Shown: positions 1-8,600, counted from the stretch's first letter. The stretch is DNA of 40,871 nt from Actinomycetota bacterium (GCA_025355855.1 JANXYU010000014.1:1-40871); one strand, 5' to 3'. Numbers and translations: made by a program. The notes: generated from the letters alone by a model not told the origin.

Positions 1-893
1 GCCAGCGGCGTCCAGGCCCCGTCCTTGTCTCGCCAGAAACCGCGGCTCTGTCCATATAGGTAGAGAAGATAGAACGGCAGGAAGATGAAGACGAATTGCT
101 TCGTTAGCAGACCTATCCCGAGAAAGATGGCGGCCGGGATATAGCGCCGCAGGACGGCGAGATAGACCGTCGCGACTAGACAAGCCGTCGCCACGATATC
201 ATTCGTGCCATAGACGAAGTAATAGATTATCTCCGGGTTGAGCGCGAACACGATGACCAGCGCCCGCTTGAGAGTCGGCGTCGCGGGCAATTTCCACAAA
301 ACCCACACGATGAACAAGTAGAACAACAGATAGAACATCCTGAGATCGAACCAGCCCAGGGCGCCTTTGACGAGCAGAAAGAACGGGAGCGGCAAAAGGA
401 AGGTAAGGGGCAGATAAACATAGTGTTGCAGCGCCGGCGACTTGTGATCGAAGAGATATAGAGGCGTCTTGAAGTAGTTTTCCACGTAAGGGTTTTTCCC
501 GGCCAGAATCATCTTCATTGCTTCTTCCGTTTGCACAGCCGAGTCAGTGATGAAGGCCGCGGGTCCCTTGGAATGACGTAAACCGATGACTGTAACCATC
601 GGGACAACCCCCGCGACCAAAATGAGTCCGATGAGGATCCCAGTCTTTACACGGTGTTGCTGGTGGACGTCACGGGCGAAGAAATCAGCGGAAATGTAGC
701 CGGCGATTCCTACCAGAATCAGACAGGAGCCGATGTGCAGCCAACGATACGCCAGCGGGCTGTCAGTCTGGATATACCGGCTATACAGCAGAGAAAGGGT
801 AAGGATAAGGACAAGTAAGACGGTGTCCAGGCCTATCGGCAGATGAGACTCGCCGGCGGTATCTTCGATTTGGATTTCCGATTGCTCTCTCAT
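1..893 (-). CDS. GT-C-type polytopic membrane glycosyltransferase (GT87/DUF2029-like), 3' end outside window
   Basis: An open frame runs leftwards from the ATG at 893 to the window edge without a stop, about 297 codons, so the C-terminus is missing. The start is preceded by AAGGATC. The translation is strongly hydrophobic with about seven membrane segments separated by short loops. The first loop after the second helix carries acidic/aromatic residues, and AGKNPYVENYF at about residues 135-145 resembles the nucleotide-free, polyprenyl-phosphate-sugar-using GT-C families such as GT87, in which a 'G.nPY' element is common. Such enzymes add a mannosyl or arabinosyl residue outside the membrane to lipoglycans or glycoproteins. 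The exact sugar and acceptor cannot be read from the sequence. It is divergent from the lipoprotein gene at 1016. Confidence 0.7.
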   Translation of the reverse strand, partial: MREQSEIQIEDTAGESHLPIGLDTVLLVLILTLSLLYSRYIQTDSPLAYRWLHIGSCLILVGIAGYISADFFARDVHQQHRVKTGILIGLILVAGVVPMVTVIGLRHSKGPAAFITDSAVQTEEAMKMILAGKNPYVENYFKTPLYLFDHKSPALQHYVYLPLTFLLPLPFFLLVKGALGWFDLRMFYLLFYLFIVWVLWKLPATPTLKRALVIVFALNPEIIYYFVYGTNDIVATACLVATVYLAVLRRYIPAAIFLGIGLLTKQFVFIFLPFYLLYLYGQSRGFWRDKDGAWTPL

Positions 894-952
894 ATGATCC
901 TTATGGCGCCGCCCCCAGCGCCAGACTCATTCTAGCATTGCTACTTTGTTCG

Positions 953-982
953 TTGCGACCTTCCACCGCGGTCGGCTAGACT
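953..982 (+). promoter_or_regulatory. Predicted sigma-70 type promoter for the lipoprotein gene
   Basis: TTGCGA at 953-958 and TAGACT at 977-982 are separated by 18 nt, in the 120-nt divergent gap and about 33 nt before the GTG at 1016. Prediction by eye only. Confidence 0.4.
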
Positions 983-1015
983 TAAGGCAATAGCGTCAAA
1001 CTTCAAGGAGGCATC

Positions 1016-1624
1016 GTGAGCCCAAGATTTCGGATATCCATCATTGTCGTTACTATGGTGATGATTTTGACTATATTTACAGCAGGCTGCGGCAGTGCAA
1101 AATCTTTTGAGACTAACAAAGCGAACGACCGGATAACCGCTGCCAACGCAGACATTGATAAATATAACGCCGTCCAAAAAACCATCGACTCTAACCAGGC
1201 CAAAATAAACGCAATGCCTGGAACGCCGGACGGTTTTGGCCAGATGGCGCCGTTCTTAACAGACATTGACGCCAAGTTGAAAGAGCAGAAGATAGAACTA
1301 GGCAAGGCGATCAAGGAATTTGAGGCGGGTAAAACGCTTTACGTTCCGGGGGATTTTAAGACTTATTTCCAAATGTTGATCGACGTCACCAAAAAGCAGG
1401 AGGAGTCAGTCGATCTCACCGCCTTAGCGAACCGGGAATATATCACGACCGCGCAAGCCATGGTCGCCGGAACAGCCACTGATGAAAGTCTAACCGCAAC
1501 AAAGGTCAAGGTTGACGACCTGGAGGCTCGGGCCAAAAAGGCCGCGGACGACGCATTGACTTTAAAGGCTAAGGCGGACAAATTCTACAAGGATAAAGCA
1601 TTGGTTAACGGCGGCGTCAAATAA
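1016..1624 (+). CDS. Lipoprotein with helical, lysine-rich domain, unknown function
   Basis: This encodes a 202-residue protein starting at GTG, chosen because AAGGAGG lies at 1005-1011 with good spacing. Residues 7-22 form the hydrophobic core of a signal peptide, and TAGC at 22-25 is a lipobox, so the mature protein should begin at Cys25 and be lipid-anchored outside the membrane. The rest is rich in Ala, Lys, Asp and Thr with heptad-like spacing, which suggests an elongated helical or coiled-coil fold. I recognise no catalytic motif. It ends 18 nt before the metalloprotease gene, so the two are probably co-transcribed. Function is not inferred beyond a surface location. Confidence 0.8.
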   Translation: MSPRFRISIIVVTMVMILTIFTAGCGSAKSFETNKANDRITAANADIDKYNAVQKTIDSNQAKINAMPGTPDGFGQMAPFLTDIDAKLKEQKIELGKAIKEFEAGKTLYVPGDFKTYFQMLIDVTKKQEESVDLTALANREYITTAQAMVAGTATDESLTATKVKVDDLEARAKKAADDALTLKAKADKFYKDKALVNGGVK

Positions 1625-1642
1625 CTTGAACGTGAGAAAAGC

Positions 1643-2353
1643 GTGTCAATCAATGTAGAGATCCGCCGTACGGACCGGACAAAAAGTGTCGCGTTCGAGG
1701 TGCGGCTGCCCAACACGATGATCGTATCGGCGCCGCGGCGCCTGCCGGCCCGCGCGATTCAACGTTTAGCTGAAGACCGTCTGGACTGGGCTGCGAAACG
1801 GCTGCTTTTTATCGAGGCCGCGTATGGGCGGCACGGTCTGCCAAAAAAGTTCAGCGGCGGCGAGACCTTCTCCTACCTAGGTCGCGATAGTCTCCTGACG
1901 GTTGTCGTCGCGGCGGGATCGTCCCGCAGCCAGGTCGTATTAACCGAGGACCGCCTACTCGTCACAATTGGAGCTGTCCCGGAAGAAGCTCAAGAGGAAC
2001 GAGTCAAGACGGCCTTGCTGAAATGGTATAAATCAGCCGCCCGCCAGTGTTTGGAAGCCGCTGTAGAGCGGTGGTCGCCGGTCGTCGGCGCGCGCCCCAC
2101 GGCCGTTAAAGTCAGAAACCAGCGGCGGCGCTGGGGTAGTTGCTCACACAACGGCAGTCTAAACTTCAATTGGCGCTTGGTAATGGCCCCAGCGGGCATT
2201 CTGGATTATGTCGTCGTGCATGAATTGTGTCATCTGCGCGAACCAAATCACTCCGCTCGCTATTGGGACCTGGTATCGCAAGTCATGCCCGAGCATACGG
2301 ATCATCGCAAATGGCTAAAGGAAAATGCTGTTCTACTGGAAGCCTTTACGTAA
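1643..2353 (+). CDS. YgjP/SprT-like (DUF45) zinc metallopeptidase
   Basis: A 236-residue protein with the DUF45/YgjP layout: a beta-rich N-terminal half and a C-terminal zinc site. The sequence VVHELCHL contains HExxH (His193, Glu194, His197). His203, in the following NHS motif, is the expected third metal ligand, and the WGSCS segment at about residue 164 is also typical of the family. Family members are small cytoplasmic metallopeptidases, some found beside restriction enzymes, but most have no known substrate. The start is the GTG at 1643; the protein has no signal peptide. The next gene has its own predicted promoter, so this gene probably ends a two-gene unit with the lipoprotein. Confidence 0.88.
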   Translation: MSINVEIRRTDRTKSVAFEVRLPNTMIVSAPRRLPARAIQRLAEDRLDWAAKRLLFIEAAYGRHGLPKKFSGGETFSYLGRDSLLTVVVAAGSSRSQVVLTEDRLLVTIGAVPEEAQEERVKTALLKWYKSAARQCLEAAVERWSPVVGARPTAVKVRNQRRRWGSCSHNGSLNFNWRLVMAPAGILDYVVVHELCHLREPNHSARYWDLVSQVMPEHTDHRKWLKENAVLLEAFT

Positions 2354-2373
2354 ACCCAGTTGTTTAAGCACCG

Positions 2374-2401
2374 TTGGTTAATGGTCGAAGAAGACTATAA
2401 T
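2374..2401 (+). promoter_or_regulatory. Predicted promoter for the GGDEF/HD-GYP gene
   Basis: TTGGTT at 2374-2379 and a consensus TATAAT at 2396-2401 are 16 nt apart. Transcription would begin near 2408, leaving a leader of about 38 nt before the GTG at 2446. Prediction by eye. Confidence 0.5.
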
Positions 2402-2445
2402 AGCGGTGGACGGGCGAAAACAAAGAAAGGCAGGCTTAAAGATTC

Positions 2446-4584
2446 GTGATCAGACACGGCAAGAAGAGGTCTTTGTGGACCGGCATTGGGCTGGGCACCT
2501 TTGCCCTGGGATATCTGGCCGTCACGTACCTGCCAGTCGCCTATCCACTGCGTTATGTCATCCAGGGCGTTTATTATTTAGCTGGCCTATTTACCGCAGC
2601 AGCCGTCACCGGCTACGCGTTATTCCGGGCAACGCGCACGAACCGGTTCTTCTGGCTGGCCGTGTTCGGCGGGACTGTGATGTTTTTAGTCGCCGAAGCC
2701 TACTGGGTGTCATATGACATGCTTAGCGGGGGAGGAATCGCGCCGCCCCATCCTTCTTTCACCGACATCGCCAACGTCATCGGCTATGTGTTCCTCTACA
2801 TCGCCGTTATTTCAATGGCTCGTTTCAGCCGCTCGAACACAGTCAGTAAGGCTCGCTACTTAACAGACACCCTGATAGTCATCCTCTTCACAACAATTAT
2901 CTACTGGGCGCTTATTCTCCAACCGATGCTGGCGGATTCTAACCACAAGCTGGTCGACACCGTCTTTACTTCACTCTACCAACTTCTGGATATCGGTCTG
3001 CTGTTTGGTGTTTTGGCCAATCTGTTCGGATTTAAGGTCAGAAACTGGCGAGCCTGGGAGGGATACGTCGCGGGCGGGGTTGTCTTGCACAGCGTCGCTG
3101 ATTTTGGCTTCGCCATTCTGCAAGTCAACGGCACCTATAATATCAACAATTTCTGGGCCAATATGACCGACGTTACCTGGCTGGCCGGATATTTCTGCTT
3201 CGCTGTCGCTGGCGTTATCTTTATGCGGAAGACGGACGCGCTATCAACTGATGACGCCGGAGCGGAGACTCTGCGCGCCATCTCCAAGTGGCAAGAGGTT
3301 GTTGTTGTCGCAGTGATCGCGATCGGATTGCCATTCTACGTCCTGCTCGGGTTAAACGCCGCTCTCGTCTCGGAGCGCTGGGTGTTTTCCATAACCGGGG
3401 TGGTGGCGATCGCGCTGGCCGTGTTGTGGGGGATTTTGGTTATTCAAGAGAACAACCAACTGTTATCGAACACCGTTATCGATCCCATTACCGGTCTATA
3501 CAACTCAGAGTTCTATCGGGACCGTTTGGAAGCCGAGCTAAGCCGAGCGAAACGTTTTTCCGAGACACTATGCGTAGTAATCATAGATATTAACGGCCTT
3601 GGCCAGGTTAATAACGTATTCGGATATACGGCCGGTGACCAGGTTTTGGCCGACTTGGGTGGAATCATAAGAAAGGCTGTCCGTCTATCGGATGTGGCTT
3701 GTCGCGTCGGTGGAGACGAATTTGGCCTGATCTTGCCGGAAACGGACAAAAGAGAGGCCCTCAAGTTATGCCATATGATTCAGGCCGATCTGGTCGACAA
3801 GCGCGGACCTGAAGATCCAGATGTCACTCTAGCATGGGGCATCGCCGGTTTCCCGCAAGACGCGACAGACAGCGTCGGCCTGATGAAAACGGCTGATAAT
3901 GCTGTTTATTGGCATAAATTCTATGATAATACCCAGGTCTGTATGATTGACGAACAGGCGCCGCCGGCGATGTTCGACGAGGTTGATCGGAAGAACGAGG
4001 AAAAAGCCTATCTTAAAGCCGTTATGGCGATGGCGGCTGCTGTTGACGCGCGCGACCCCAATACCCGGTTCCACTCGAAGAATGTGGCGCGCTACGCTCG
4101 CGCGCTGGCGGAGGAAATGGGGTTACCGGATGAACGCGTCAAGCTGGTGGAAACGGCCGCACTAGTTCACGATGTCGGCAAGATCGGCATTCCTGATAAG
4201 ATCCTGCGGAAACCCGAGCCCCTTAGCGCCGAGGACCGGGTTTGGGTACGTGAGCATCCGGCGCTGGGCCAAAGGATGCTGGCTGCATCAACCGTACCGG
4301 ATATCTTGCCTTGGATAGCGGCGCATCATGAACATTGGGACGGGGATGGCTACCCGGCTGGTCTTAAAGGCGAGCAGATTCCGCTGGAGGCGGCCATTTT
4401 GGCGGTGTGCGACGCGTACGAGGCGATGACGTCGGAGCGCTCATATCGCGCCGCGATGACGCAAGAAAGAGCGCTGCTGGAGATTGAGATCAACGCCAGC
4501 GTTATGTACCACCCTGTGGTCGCTCAGATGTTTATCGGGATGATTAAGACGCAGGCCGTGTCCGATCCGTCAAAGAAAGCCTAA
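2446..4584 (+). CDS. Membrane protein with GGDEF and HD-GYP domains (cyclic-di-GMP turnover)
   Basis: A 712-residue hybrid signalling protein. The first ~335 residues hold about nine membrane segments and resemble an integral sensor region. A GGDEF domain follows (about 345-480) with an intact GGDEF at 422-426, so diguanylate cyclase activity is possible. The C-terminal HD-GYP domain (about 510-700) keeps His575-Asp576, HHE at 627-629 and GYP at 635-637, the residues expected for a metal-dependent c-di-GMP phosphodiesterase. A protein with both halves intact could make or degrade the messenger; which activity dominates cannot be read from the sequence. The GTG start is preceded by a weak GAAAGGCAGG. 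Its stop overlaps by 4 nt the stop of the convergent gene at 4581. Confidence 0.9.
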   Translation: MIRHGKKRSLWTGIGLGTFALGYLAVTYLPVAYPLRYVIQGVYYLAGLFTAAAVTGYALFRATRTNRFFWLAVFGGTVMFLVAEAYWVSYDMLSGGGIAPPHPSFTDIANVIGYVFLYIAVISMARFSRSNTVSKARYLTDTLIVILFTTIIYWALILQPMLADSNHKLVDTVFTSLYQLLDIGLLFGVLANLFGFKVRNWRAWEGYVAGGVVLHSVADFGFAILQVNGTYNINNFWANMTDVTWLAGYFCFAVAGVIFMRKTDALSTDDAGAETLRAISKWQEVVVVAVIAIGLPFYVLLGLNAALVSERWVFSITGVVAIALAVLWGILVIQENNQLLSNTVIDPITGLYNSEFYRDRLEAELSRAKRFSETLCVVIIDINGLGQVNNVFGYTAGDQVLADLGGIIRKAVRLSDVACRVGGDEFGLILPETDKREALKLCHMIQADLVDKRGPEDPDVTLAWGIAGFPQDATDSVGLMKTADNAVYWHKFYDNTQVCMIDEQAPPAMFDEVDRKNEEKAYLKAVMAMAAAVDARDPNTRFHSKNVARYARALAEEMGLPDERVKLVETAALVHDVGKIGIPDKILRKPEPLSAEDRVWVREHPALGQRMLAASTVPDILPWIAAHHEHWDGDGYPAGLKGEQIPLEAAILAVCDAYEAMTSERSYRAAMTQERALLEIEINASVMYHPVVAQMFIGMIKTQAVSDPSKKA

Positions 4585-4898
4585 TCCTCGCTGACCGCCG
4601 GCCGGCGGAGCAGATTTCTAATATCTCTAAAAAGGTTCGACGTCGGTTCCGCTACGACCCGGCCGATCGGACGACGCAGCCTGGCTCCCAGAAGCTGACC
4701 GGTGAAGAAGGCTAGAACGGACACCGGCAGGATTATGAGTCCATAGCCAAATTCCCATCTCATCAAGACGATAAAGGGTACGGTTGTATGAACCGCCAGA
4801 ATCCAATCGAGAGTGAATTTCTGTGTATTGCCGCGCCAGTAGCCGAATGGGATGTTCATCCCGAACACTAGGCAGACATATAGCAGGAGCTTAAGCAT
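4581..4898 (-). CDS. Small integral membrane protein, unknown function
   Basis: A 105-residue protein with about three hydrophobic segments (roughly 1-16, 33-48 and 52-70) and a basic, presumably cytoplasmic tail. I do not recognise a named family. The tail contains several Arg residues and ends in acidic residues. It has no Shine-Dalgarno sequence; instead an extended -10 (TGT-TACAAT on the minus strand) ends exactly 6 nt before the ATG, which suggests a leaderless mRNA. Its 3' end overlaps the stop of the convergent GGDEF/HD-GYP gene by 4 nt. Confidence 0.65.
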   Translation of the reverse strand: MLKLLLYVCLVFGMNIPFGYWRGNTQKFTLDWILAVHTTVPFIVLMRWEFGYGLIILPVSVLAFFTGQLLGARLRRPIGRVVAEPTSNLFRDIRNLLRRPAVSED

Positions 4899-4904
4899 TA
4901 TCTA

Positions 4905-4913
4905 ATTGTAACA
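4905..4913 (-). promoter_or_regulatory. Extended -10 element, predicted leaderless start
   Basis: On the minus strand TGT-TACAAT (TGn plus -10 hexamer) is followed by TAGATA and then the ATG at 4898-4896. The expected transcription start coincides with the start codon. Confidence 0.45.
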
Positions 4914-4931
4914 CGTGCCCGTCTGGCGCCA

Positions 4932-4940
4932 TGATATAAT
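4932..4940 (+). promoter_or_regulatory. Extended -10 element for the decaheme cytochrome gene
   Basis: TGA-TATAAT ends 9 nt before the ATG at 4950. No -35 box or Shine-Dalgarno is obvious, so the transcript is predicted to have almost no leader. Confidence 0.5.
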
Positions 4941-4949
4941 CAAAGACAA

Positions 4950-5828
4950 ATGAGTGACCCGCAAAACACCCACGAAGAGACAATTCAGCAGGAAGGCAGG
5001 CGGCGTTCCGGCACGAGGAAGATTGTCAAGTATTCCAGCCTGACCGGGACGATCGTCCTCGCGATTCTGGCCTTATTGATTGTGCCTAATCTGGTTGCTT
5101 TCTCACCGTCGTATTGCGGCACTTGTCACGTCGACCAGTATGCCGCCTGGACGCACGCGACGCACAAGAACGTTACCTGCACTGATTGCCATATCCCCCG
5201 CGACACCTGGAGCGCCTTTAAAGCCCGCATCGGAATGCTCGACAAGTTGGTGTATCTGACTGGAATTTACGCGACCAAACACAACGTCATGGGCTTCGAG
5301 TCGGTGCCGCCGGACAGCTCCTGCAACTTTTGCCACAAAGCCAAGCGAAGTGTTACGCCGGCCGGAGATTTAATAATTCCGCACGCCTCCCACACCAAAT
5401 TGCAGAAGCTGAGATGTGCCCAATGCCACAAAGAGCTGGTTCACAGCGCCGCGGCCAAGAGCGGGAAAAAACCTTCGATGATCGGGTGTTATCGCTGTCA
5501 TGACGGCAAGACAGCGCCTAACAGCTGCAGCGTTTGTCATACGGAGAAAGCTCTGCCGCAGGACCACCGGGCGGCGGACTGGTTGAGAACGCACAGCGAC
5601 ATCCAGAAACGGGATCCGTCTTACTGCGACGGGTGCCACGGTTGGGTAGCGGATTACTGCGCCGAGTGTCATAAGCGGAAGCCCCGCAGTCACGACAAAA
5701 CCTGGCCGCAAACGCATCAGGGTTTAATGGCGACGGATCGGAAAGACGGCTGCGCGAAGTGTCACGGAACCGAGAAATGTCAAAGCTGTCACACAAAAAC
5801 TACCAAGATCGCCCCGCCCAAGGTCTAG
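4950..5828 (+). CDS. Membrane-anchored decaheme c-type cytochrome, NapC/NirT-like
   Basis: A 292-residue protein with a cytoplasmic basic N-terminus, one membrane anchor at about 30-51, and an extracytoplasmic domain with ten CxxCH haem-binding motifs, at about residues 56, 77, 125, 156, 180, 193, 226, 237, 268 and 277. The first two, YCGTCH and CTDCH, follow the anchor as in NapC/NirT quinol dehydrogenases, which usually carry four or five haems; the remaining motifs look like an appended multihaem wire. It probably passes electrons from membrane quinols to a periplasmic or external acceptor, which fits an anaerobic respirer. No partner reductase or cytochrome c maturation gene lies in the window. 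Its stop is 7 nt from the convergent chagasin-like gene. Confidence 0.9.
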   Translation: MSDPQNTHEETIQQEGRRRSGTRKIVKYSSLTGTIVLAILALLIVPNLVAFSPSYCGTCHVDQYAAWTHATHKNVTCTDCHIPRDTWSAFKARIGMLDKLVYLTGIYATKHNVMGFESVPPDSSCNFCHKAKRSVTPAGDLIIPHASHTKLQKLRCAQCHKELVHSAAAKSGKKPSMIGCYRCHDGKTAPNSCSVCHTEKALPQDHRAADWLRTHSDIQKRDPSYCDGCHGWVADYCAECHKRKPRSHDKTWPQTHQGLMATDRKDGCAKCHGTEKCQSCHTKTTKIAPPKV

Positions 5829-5835
5829 GTCTTAC

Positions 5836-6243
5836 TTAGGTGACCTTAATCGTATAGGTCAGCGCCTTTAGCGGCACGACATCTGTTTCCCAGGGTTTCC
5901 CTAGATTCAGCTTGATCTTTGTCTCGCCCTGTTGCAGAGCTTTAAATATCCAGGTGTGTTCGCCAGGCGCGCCAACTCTGTTAGACGTCGACGCGTAGTA
6001 TTGATCGCTGACTTTCTCGATGACCCTAGTGTCCATGCCGTCTGCCTGTGACCAGACAAAACCGGTCGTTTCGTTTGATTCCAGAACAATATTGATTTCA
6101 TCGCCGGCTTTTAGTTCGATAGTGCTGCCCGAATTAGCCTCGGTGTATTTCTTGACGGTGCCTCCGCCGCAACCCGCAAGCAAGATTGCTAGCATCAGTA
6201 AAACAAGGCCGGTTGTGATTTGACTGAGTCTCTTGGTGCTCAT
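5836..6243 (-). CDS. Chagasin-like (inhibitor family I42) lipoprotein
   Basis: A 135-residue lipoprotein. I place the start at the ATG at 6243, preceded by AGGGAG, rather than at the upstream in-frame ATG at 6291 (16 residues further), because a signal peptide with lipobox LAGC (Cys25) then begins normally. The mature domain carries chagasin hallmarks: a glycine-neighboured ETTGFVW loop (family NPTTG-[FY]) and GAPGEHTWIF (family GxGGxxxxxF). Chagasin-type proteins inhibit papain-family cysteine proteases using these loops. In bacteria the target is usually unknown and no such protease is in the window. It is divergent from the PAP2 gene. Confidence 0.85.
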   Translation of the reverse strand: MSTKRLSQITTGLVLLMLAILLAGCGGGTVKKYTEANSGSTIELKAGDEINIVLESNETTGFVWSQADGMDTRVIEKVSDQYYASTSNRVGAPGEHTWIFKALQQGETKIKLNLGKPWETDVVPLKALTYTIKVT

Positions 6244-6338
6244 GAAAGCTCTCCCTTCGATGTGAGATTGTGGCATAACGGTTACAAGCATATATTAATC
6301 AGAAATGCTTGTGCAACACCGCACGACGGCCGGACAGT

Positions 6339-6368
6339 TTGCGCAATCAGATTGGTTCCACCTAGAAT
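6339..6368 (+). promoter_or_regulatory. Predicted promoter for the PAP2 operon
   Basis: TTGCGC at 6339-6344 and TAGAAT at 6363-6368 are 18 nt apart, with the start codon at 6401 and GAAAGGCGG just before it. Prediction by eye. Confidence 0.4.
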
Positions 6369-6400
6369 GAAATGTCAGCCTCAAGGTATGAAAGGCGGTT

Positions 6401-7303
6401 ATGGAGAGCATACTAAGCTTCGGGATTGAGATTATTAAGTTCATCCAACAAATTCACGGCCCCCACCTCGACTCTTTCTTTCGCGCCATAACGTCCTTAG
6501 GCGGAGGAGAGATATACATCCTGCTTTTGCCGGTATTTTTTTGGTGTGTCGATACCGGCTTGGGGGCTCACGCCGGTTTCATCTTCTTGATTTCAAGCTA
6601 TGTGGCCAACGGTCTCAAGGATTTATGGCAACAACCTCGGCCCTTTCAAATAGATCCGACTGTTAAACTAGCCGACGCGGCTGGTTATGGCCTGCCGAGT
6701 TTCCACGCTCTAGAGGCAACCGTCATGTGGGGAATATTCGCCATCTGGTTGAAAAAGCCTTGGTTTTGGGTGCTGGCGGTGGTCATGATGCTGCTCATCG
6801 GATTTTCCCGCGTCTACCTGGGTGTTCATTTTCCGACTGACGTGCTGGCGGGCTACGCCATTGGCGTTTTGTTTTTGTGGGTGTACGTAACGGGGGGTCA
6901 TACGTTCGAGCGTTGGCTGAAGGCGCTGCCTTTCAAATGGCAGATCGGCTTGTCTTTCGCTGTACCTCTTGTCTTAGCTATCAGCCATCCAACCGATGAC
7001 GTCATTCTGATCATGTCGGCTTTTAGCGGTTTTTGTCTTGGTCTGGCCTGTTTAAACCGGTACTTCGACTTCAGCGCGGCCGGGCCTATCTGGCAACGCG
7101 TCACTCGCTTCATCGTCGGCGACATCGCGATATTATTGCTGTTCGCCGCACCGCGTTTACTGAGTTTCATTAACAGCACCGGTACCCTGCATTCACCGCT
7201 GCGCTACTTGCATTACGGTGTCATCGGAGTCTGGATAACGTTCGGCGGCCCTTGGCTATTTCTAAAGCTGAAACTGGCAGGACCGGCGGTCAAGGAGGCG
7301 TAG
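6401..7303 (+). CDS. PAP2-superfamily membrane phosphatase
   Basis: A 300-residue polytopic protein with the three PAP2 signature motifs: KDLWQQPRP (Lys73 to Arg80-Pro81), PSFH at 99-102 and SRVYLGVHFPTD (Ser136 to Asp147). His102 and His143 are the expected proton donor and nucleophile. Motif 2 reads PSFH where the textbook form is PSGH. The domain sits between about residues 60 and 165; four or more further helices follow, giving a longer C-terminus than the minimal PAP2 fold. Likely substrates are lipid phosphates such as undecaprenyl diphosphate or phosphatidate, but the sequence does not decide this. The next gene begins 1 nt after its stop, so they form an operon. Confidence 0.9.
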   Translation: MESILSFGIEIIKFIQQIHGPHLDSFFRAITSLGGGEIYILLLPVFFWCVDTGLGAHAGFIFLISSYVANGLKDLWQQPRPFQIDPTVKLADAAGYGLPSFHALEATVMWGIFAIWLKKPWFWVLAVVMMLLIGFSRVYLGVHFPTDVLAGYAIGVLFLWVYVTGGHTFERWLKALPFKWQIGLSFAVPLVLAISHPTDDVILIMSAFSGFCLGLACLNRYFDFSAAGPIWQRVTRFIVGDIAILLLFAAPRLLSFINSTGTLHSPLRYLHYGVIGVWITFGGPWLFLKLKLAGPAVKEA

Positions 7304-7304
7304 A

Positions 7305-8045
7305 ATGCCTAAGAAGAACCAGCTGGTATGGATTGTCGTTGGGTTATTAGCGGTGTCCGCGGCCTTGTATACGCTCCATTTCCTGATATTTCGCAGCCTC
7401 TCCCACATCCTCCTCTATGGGCTGGGAGAGCTCGCATTTCTTCCCATTGAAGTCTTGATTGTGTCTCTCGTGATCGACCGGATAATAACAGCTAGCGAAC
7501 ACCGGGCAATGTTGAACAAACTGAACATGGTTATTGGCGCCTTCTTCAGTGAAGTGGGTACGGAATTCATGCGCCGTATCTTTGTATTAGATCAGAATTT
7601 CGAACAAATCAGTCAAGAATTCCTAGTTACACCGGATTGGCCTAACGAGAAGTTCGACTCGACAGCCGACCGGGTTGCGAGCCTCGACTTCCAGATTCGC
7701 GTCGACTGTCCCGCGCTCGCTAGTCTGCAAGAATTCCTGGTTGCAAAGCGAGAGTTCATGTTGCGACTTCTGGAAAACCCTAACCTTCTCGAGCATGAAT
7801 CATTCACCGAATTGTTGTGGTCGGTTTTCCATCTGACCGAGGAGCTGGAAGCGCGTAGTGACGTGTCGTGCCTGTCGGCAGCCGATAGAGACCACCTGGA
7901 AATCGATGCCAAGAGGGCTTATGTCGCTATTCTTACAGAATGGTTGAGATACATGAAACATTTAAAAACCGCGTATCCGTATCTTTTCGCCATGGCGGTA
8001 CGAATGAATCCGGTCAATCCTGCCGCCCGGGCTGAACTGCCTTAA
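7305..8045 (+). CDS. Two-helix membrane protein with cytoplasmic helical domain, unknown function
   Basis: A 246-residue protein. Two hydrophobic stretches (about 8-28 and 35-60) form an N-terminal hairpin, followed by a charged, leucine-rich helical domain of about 185 residues with conserved-looking runs such as NKLNMVIGAFFSEVGTEF. I have the impression of a recurrent uncharacterised family beside or within other anaerobes' genomes but cannot name it. The Shine-Dalgarno AAGGAGG overlaps the end of the PAP2 gene, whose stop is 1 nt upstream, so the two proteins are co-translated and may act together at the membrane. Confidence 0.7.
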   Translation: MPKKNQLVWIVVGLLAVSAALYTLHFLIFRSLSHILLYGLGELAFLPIEVLIVSLVIDRIITASEHRAMLNKLNMVIGAFFSEVGTEFMRRIFVLDQNFEQISQEFLVTPDWPNEKFDSTADRVASLDFQIRVDCPALASLQEFLVAKREFMLRLLENPNLLEHESFTELLWSVFHLTEELEARSDVSCLSAADRDHLEIDAKRAYVAILTEWLRYMKHLKTAYPYLFAMAVRMNPVNPAARAELP

Positions 8046-8114
8046 GACTCCACGTGCGCCCGCAGCCTCAGGCAGTTTAGTATATAAACAACAGGTTATA
8101 TATCTGGAGGACAA

Positions 8115-8600
8115 TTGACCGCGACCTATAACATAATCCTACTTATATTGTGCGCCGTTGGTCTGGCGTGGTCAGCGGCCAAAAGTCCCGCCAAAACGAG
8201 ACAGGCTTTACGCGTGGGCGGACGCCAGTTTCTAAATGTCTTACCGTTTCTGCTTGCGGTATTTGTCTTGATCGGCGTCCTCGAGGTGTTCGTGCCGGCG
8301 CGGATGATCACGCTCCTTATGGGCAACGCGAGGGGCGTATTAGCGCCTCTGTTCGCCTCGCTTATCGGCGGCGTCATGTCCGGGCCGCCGGCTGCCTCAT
8401 ATCCGATGGCGCAGTTTTTGTTGCGGCAGCATGCCGGCTTGGGCGCCGTCGCCACATTTCTTATCGCCTGGGTTGCCGTCGGTTCTATATCATTGCCGGT
8501 TGAGATCAAACTGCTGGGAGCGCGATTTGCCTGGACGCGTTGGGGCTTGACGCTAATCTTCTCTATCTTATGCGGCGTTCTTATCGGGTGGTTGTTATGA
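8115..8600 (+). CDS. Half-size permease, first subunit (COG0701/DUF318-like)
   Basis: A 161-residue membrane protein with about five helices, starting at TTG (8115) after a clear GGAGG at 8106-8110. The central motif GGVMSGPPAASYPMA matches the glycine/proline-rich re-entrant region of COG0701 permeases (ArsP/DUF318 type), where one polypeptide normally carries two such halves. The downstream gene encodes a second half, and the stop TGA overlaps its ATG (ATGA), so the halves are translationally coupled and probably form a heterodimer. The cysteine pair seen in arsenic-type members is absent, so arsenic transport is not supported. Substrate unknown. Confidence 0.7.
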   Translation: MTATYNIILLILCAVGLAWSAAKSPAKTRQALRVGGRQFLNVLPFLLAVFVLIGVLEVFVPARMITLLMGNARGVLAPLFASLIGGVMSGPPAASYPMAQFLLRQHAGLGAVATFLIAWVAVGSISLPVEIKLLGARFAWTRWGLTLIFSILCGVLIGWLL

